The notes under the pieces: generated by a model
The model's input: the letters and a program-made list of their open reading frames with translations, nothing else
What the model was told of the DNA's origin: nothing
Databases searched by the model: none
Source of the DNA: Marinifilum sp965230805
Lineage (GTDB): Bacteria > Bacteroidota > Bacteroidia > Bacteroidales > Marinifilaceae
Direction of reading: 5' to 3'
Assembly: GCF_965230805.1 (NCBI RefSeq)
Contig: NZ_OZ246019.1
Span: forward strand, 4,464,001 to 4,528,000
DNA length: 64,000 nucleotides
Part shown: one piece after another, positions 61,198 through 64,000 of the stretch
Layout of the letters: every line of letters starts with the position of its first letter
Position numbering within the stretch: position 1 is the stretch's first letter
Program-made: the position numbers and the translations under genes

Positions 61198-64000
61198 ATG
61201 ATTAAAGACAAAATAAAGAAAGTACTCGTATTAGGTTCAGGAGCCCTTAAAATTGGTGAAGCTGGTGAATTTGACTATTCCGGTTCTCAGGCATTAAAAG
61301 CCATGAAAGAGGAAGGTATTTATACCGTATTGATTAACCCGAATATCGCAACCGTACAAACTTCTAAGGGAGTTGCCGATCAGATTTATTTCTTGCCGGT
61401 TACTCCCTTTTTTGTGGAACAGGTAATATTAAAAGAAAAGCCGGATGGAATTCTATTAGCATTTGGCGGACAAACAGCCTTAAATTGTGGTGTGCAACTT
61501 TTCGAATCTGGTATTCTGGAGAAGTACAAGCTTAAGGTACTGGGAACACCAATCGAAGCGATTATTAAAACTGAGGATAGAGAGATTTTTGCTAACGAGT
61601 TGCGAAAGATTGATGTAAAAACTCCTCAATCTTATGCGGTTTCATCTGTGCAAGGAGCATTAGATGCAGCTGATAAATTAGGTTTCCCAATTATCGTTCG
61701 TGCGGCCTTTACACTTGGTGGGCAAGGTTCAGGTTTCTGTAATAATTTGGAAGAACTGAAAAAGCTAGCTGAGAACGCATTATCATACTCAAACCAGATT
61801 TTGGTTGAGGAATCGCTGAAAGGTTGGAAAGAGGTAGAATACGAGGTGGTACGTGACGCTTACGATAACTGTATTACGGTTTGTAATATGGAAAACTTCG
61901 ATCCGCTGGGAATCCATACTGGTGAAAGTATTGTAATTGCCCCTTCTCAAACGCTAACCAATTCCGAGTATCACAAGCTAAGAGCATTGGCGATAAAGAT
62001 TATTCGTCATATGGGCGTAGTGGGAGAGTGTAACGTACAGTATGCATTGGATCCTAACTCAGAAGATTATCGTGTAATTGAAGTGAATGCGCGTTTATCC
62101 AGATCATCTGCATTAGCATCGAAAGCTACAGGATATCCCTTGGCGTTCGTCGCGGCTAAGCTTGGTTTAGGATACGCATTGCACGAGTTGAAGAATACCG
62201 TTACTCAAACCACTACTGCTTGTTTCGAGCCTGCTTTGGATTATGTAGTTTGTAAAATTCCTCGTTGGGATTTGAACAAATTCGAAGGTGTTACCAAAGA
62301 GATCGGGTCGAGCATGAAATCGGTTGGTGAGGTTATGGCCATTGGTCGCAACTTTGAGGAAGCCATTCAGAAAGGATTGCGTATGATCGGTCAGGGAATG
62401 CACGGATTTGTAGGGAATGTTCACTCTAAATTTGAAGATGTCGATAAGGAGTTGACACATCCTACTGATATGCGTATTTTCTCCATTGCGCAGGCATTCG
62501 AAAAAGGCTATAGCATAGATAAGGTGCATGATCTTACCAAGATCGACAAATGGTTCCTAAGCAAACTGGAACACATCACTAAGATTAAGTGGGATCTGCA
62601 AAAGCATAATAATTTACAGACTTTACCTGATGAATTGCTTAAAGCAGCTAAGGTATACGGATTCTCGGATTTCCAGTTGGCAAGATTCGTTCTGAAGCCA
62701 GAAAATACCAATATGGAATCGGAATTGCTATCGGTAAGAAAACACAGAAAAACGAAAGGAATTGTTCCGGTTGTGAAGCAAATTGACACACTAGCGGCAG
62801 AATATCCTGCGCAAACCAATTACATTTATCTTACTTATAGTGGTGATGAAAATGACATCTCATATGAGGATGATAATCAATCTGTAATTGTATTGGGTTC
62901 GGGTGCCTATAGAATTGGATCATCGGTAGAATTTGACTGGTGTAGTGTAAATGCACTGAATGCTGTAAACAAAGAAGGTTTACGTTCTGTAATGATCAAC
63001 TACAATCCTGAAACAGTAAGTACCGATTACGATGTTTGTGACCGACTGTATTTCGATGAACTGTCATTCGAAAGAGTTTTGGATATCATCGATTTGGAAT
63101 CGCCTAGAGGTGTAATTGTATCGGTTGGTGGACAGATACCTCAGAATTTATCAATGCGCCTGCACAAAGCAGATGTAAAAGTGTTGGGTACGTCTCCAGA
63201 GTCGATTGACAGAGCAGAAAACCGTCAGACATTCTCGGCGATGTTAGATGAACTAGGAGTTGATCAGCCACGTTGGAGTGAGTTGACCAGCATTGATGCC
63301 ATTCACGAGTTTATTGATGAAGTGGGATTCCCTGTATTGATTCGCCCAAGTTACGTGCTTTCAGGTGCTGCCATGAATGTGGTATCGAACCGTGAGGAAT
63401 TAGGACACTTCCTTAATCTTGCGGCTCAAGTTTCTAAGCAATATCCTGTAGTCGTGAGTGAGTTTATCCAGGAAGCCAAAGAGATTGAGTTCGATGGTGT
63501 TGCCAAGAATGGAGAAATTGTGATAGATGCCATCTCTGAGCACGTTGAGTTTGCAGGAGTACACTCTGGTGATGCAACCTTGGTATTCCCACCTCAGAAA
63601 TTGTACTTTGAAACCATACGCAGAATCAGAAAGATTGCGCGTAAGGTTGCAAAATCATTAGATATTACTGGACCATTCAATATGCAGTTGTTGGCAAAAG
63701 ACAACGACATTAAGGTAATCGAATGTAACCTTCGTGCCAGCCGTAGTTTCCCATTTGTATCGAAAGTAATGGACTATAATTTTGTGGAAACAGCTACACA
63801 GGCAATGTTGGATGTTCAAATTCCAAATAATCTTCCATCAATGTTCGAGTTGGAACATATTGGTGTAAAAGCATCGCAATTTTCATTCTCAAGATTGTCG
63901 AAAGCCGATCCTATTTTAGGTGTAGACATGTCTTCAACTGGCGAAGTAGGTTGTTTAGGTGCAGATTACTACGATGCGATATTAAAATCAATGATATCAG
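61198..64000 (+). CDS. carB: Carbamoyl-phosphate synthase large subunit, cut by the window end
   Basis: 934 codons from ATG 61198 and open to the last base; the family is about 1070 residues, so roughly the last 130 are missing. Two ATP-grasp halves are visible: the first with LVLGSGALKIGEAGEFDYSGSQALKAMKEEGI and EVNARLSRSSALASKATGYPLA, the second with IVLGSGAYRIGSSVEFDWCSVNAL and ECNLRASRSFPFVSKV. It makes carbamoyl phosphate from bicarbonate, ammonia (from CarA) and two ATP. It lies 67 bases after carA. Confidence 0.97.
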   Translation, partial: MIKDKIKKVLVLGSGALKIGEAGEFDYSGSQALKAMKEEGIYTVLINPNIATVQTSKGVADQIYFLPVTPFFVEQVILKEKPDGILLAFGGQTALNCGVQLFESGILEKYKLKVLGTPIEAIIKTEDREIFANELRKIDVKTPQSYAVSSVQGALDAADKLGFPIIVRAAFTLGGQGSGFCNNLEELKKLAENALSYSNQILVEESLKGWKEVEYEVVRDAYDNCITVCNMENFDPLGIHTGESIVIAPSQTLTNSEYHKLRALAIKIIRHMGVVGECNVQYALDPNSEDYRVIEVNARLSRSSALASKATGYPLAFVAAKLGLGYALHELKNTVTQTTTACFEPALDYVVCKIPRWDLNKFEGVTKEIGSSMKSVGEVMAIGRNFEEAIQKGLRMIGQGMHGFVGNVHSKFEDVDKELTHPTDMRIFSIAQAFEKGYSIDKVHDLTKIDKWFLSKLEHITKIKWDLQKHNNLQTLPDELLKAAKVYGFSDFQLARFVLKPENTNMESELLSVRKHRKTKGIVPVVKQIDTLAAEYPAQTNYIYLTYSGDENDISYEDDNQSVIVLGSGAYRIGSSVEFDWCSVNALNAVNKEGLRSVMINYNPETVSTDYDVCDRLYFDELSFERVLDIIDLESPRGVIVSVGGQIPQNLSMRLHKADVKVLGTSPESIDRAENRQTFSAMLDELGVDQPRWSELTSIDAIHEFIDEVGFPVLIRPSYVLSGAAMNVVSNREELGHFLNLAAQVSKQYPVVVSEFIQEAKEIEFDGVAKNGEIVIDAISEHVEFAGVHSGDATLVFPPQKLYFETIRRIRKIARKVAKSLDITGPFNMQLLAKDNDIKVIECNLRASRSFPFVSKVMDYNFVETATQAMLDVQIPNNLPSMFELEHIGVKASQFSFSRLSKADPILGVDMSSTGEVGCLGADYYDAILKSMIS

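Overview
The window looks like chromosomal DNA of a Bacteroidota bacterium, probably a marine or anaerobic Marinilabiliales-type organism. The evidence is two SusC/SusD-type outer-membrane pairs, a periplasmic-sensing hybrid two-component regulator, low GC, many Bacteroidota-only domain families (DUF6261, DUF6155), and repeated promoter boxes of the Bacteroidota form TAnnTTTG. The species cannot be fixed from the sequence.

Region 1 (14-12667) is a co-directional cluster for handling phosphorylated or organic substrates. It holds an exported metallo-beta-lactamase-fold hydrolase, two paralogous class-III PLP enzymes, a SusC/SusD pair, a LamG surface lipoprotein, and a lipid-anchored alkaline-phosphatase-superfamily enzyme with a PA14 domain. 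Region 2 (13851-26581) is a second, related module: a hybrid regulator, another SusC/SusD pair, a PLC/AIM6-like phosphodiesterase, a PhoA-type alkaline phosphatase and a PA14 metallophosphoesterase. Together they look like a SusCD-coupled system that strips phosphate esters outside the cell and processes an amino-bearing product inside it.

Region 2 is bracketed by two directly repeated units (12773-13555 and 26707-30104). Each unit contains a GIY-YIG nuclease gene, a REP-associated transposase (RAYT), REP palindromes and a piece of a type I restriction gene hsdR: the 5' end in copy 1 and the 3' end in copy 2. Copy 1 is decayed. Copy 2 has intact GIY-YIG and RAYT genes and carries a 265-bp MITE with a 6-bp target duplication that copy 1 lacks.

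Region 3 (30722-44740) is ordinary backbone: a DUF6261 protein, mnmE, small hypotheticals, two near-identical tRNA-Leu(UAG) genes, a VTT membrane protein, a stress module (two universal stress proteins, a NarL-type two-component pair, NhaA), a DUF6155 protein and a very long curlin-repeat amyloid protein.

Region 4 (44842-64000) is nitrogen metabolism. gltD and gltB (minus strand) make glutamate. A divergent operon GNAT-argG-argC-argD-argB-argE-argH-carA-carB (carB runs off the window) turns glutamate into arginine, but the transcarbamylase gene is absent. Upstream of this operon is the most striking signal in the window: four successive short reading frames (51898-52515), each with a cluster of arginine codons at codons 8-15, the first three each followed by a hairpin plus T-run. 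This looks like a tandem arginine leader-peptide attenuator array.

All functional calls come from reading the sequence and recalled family knowledge; no database search or folding was run.
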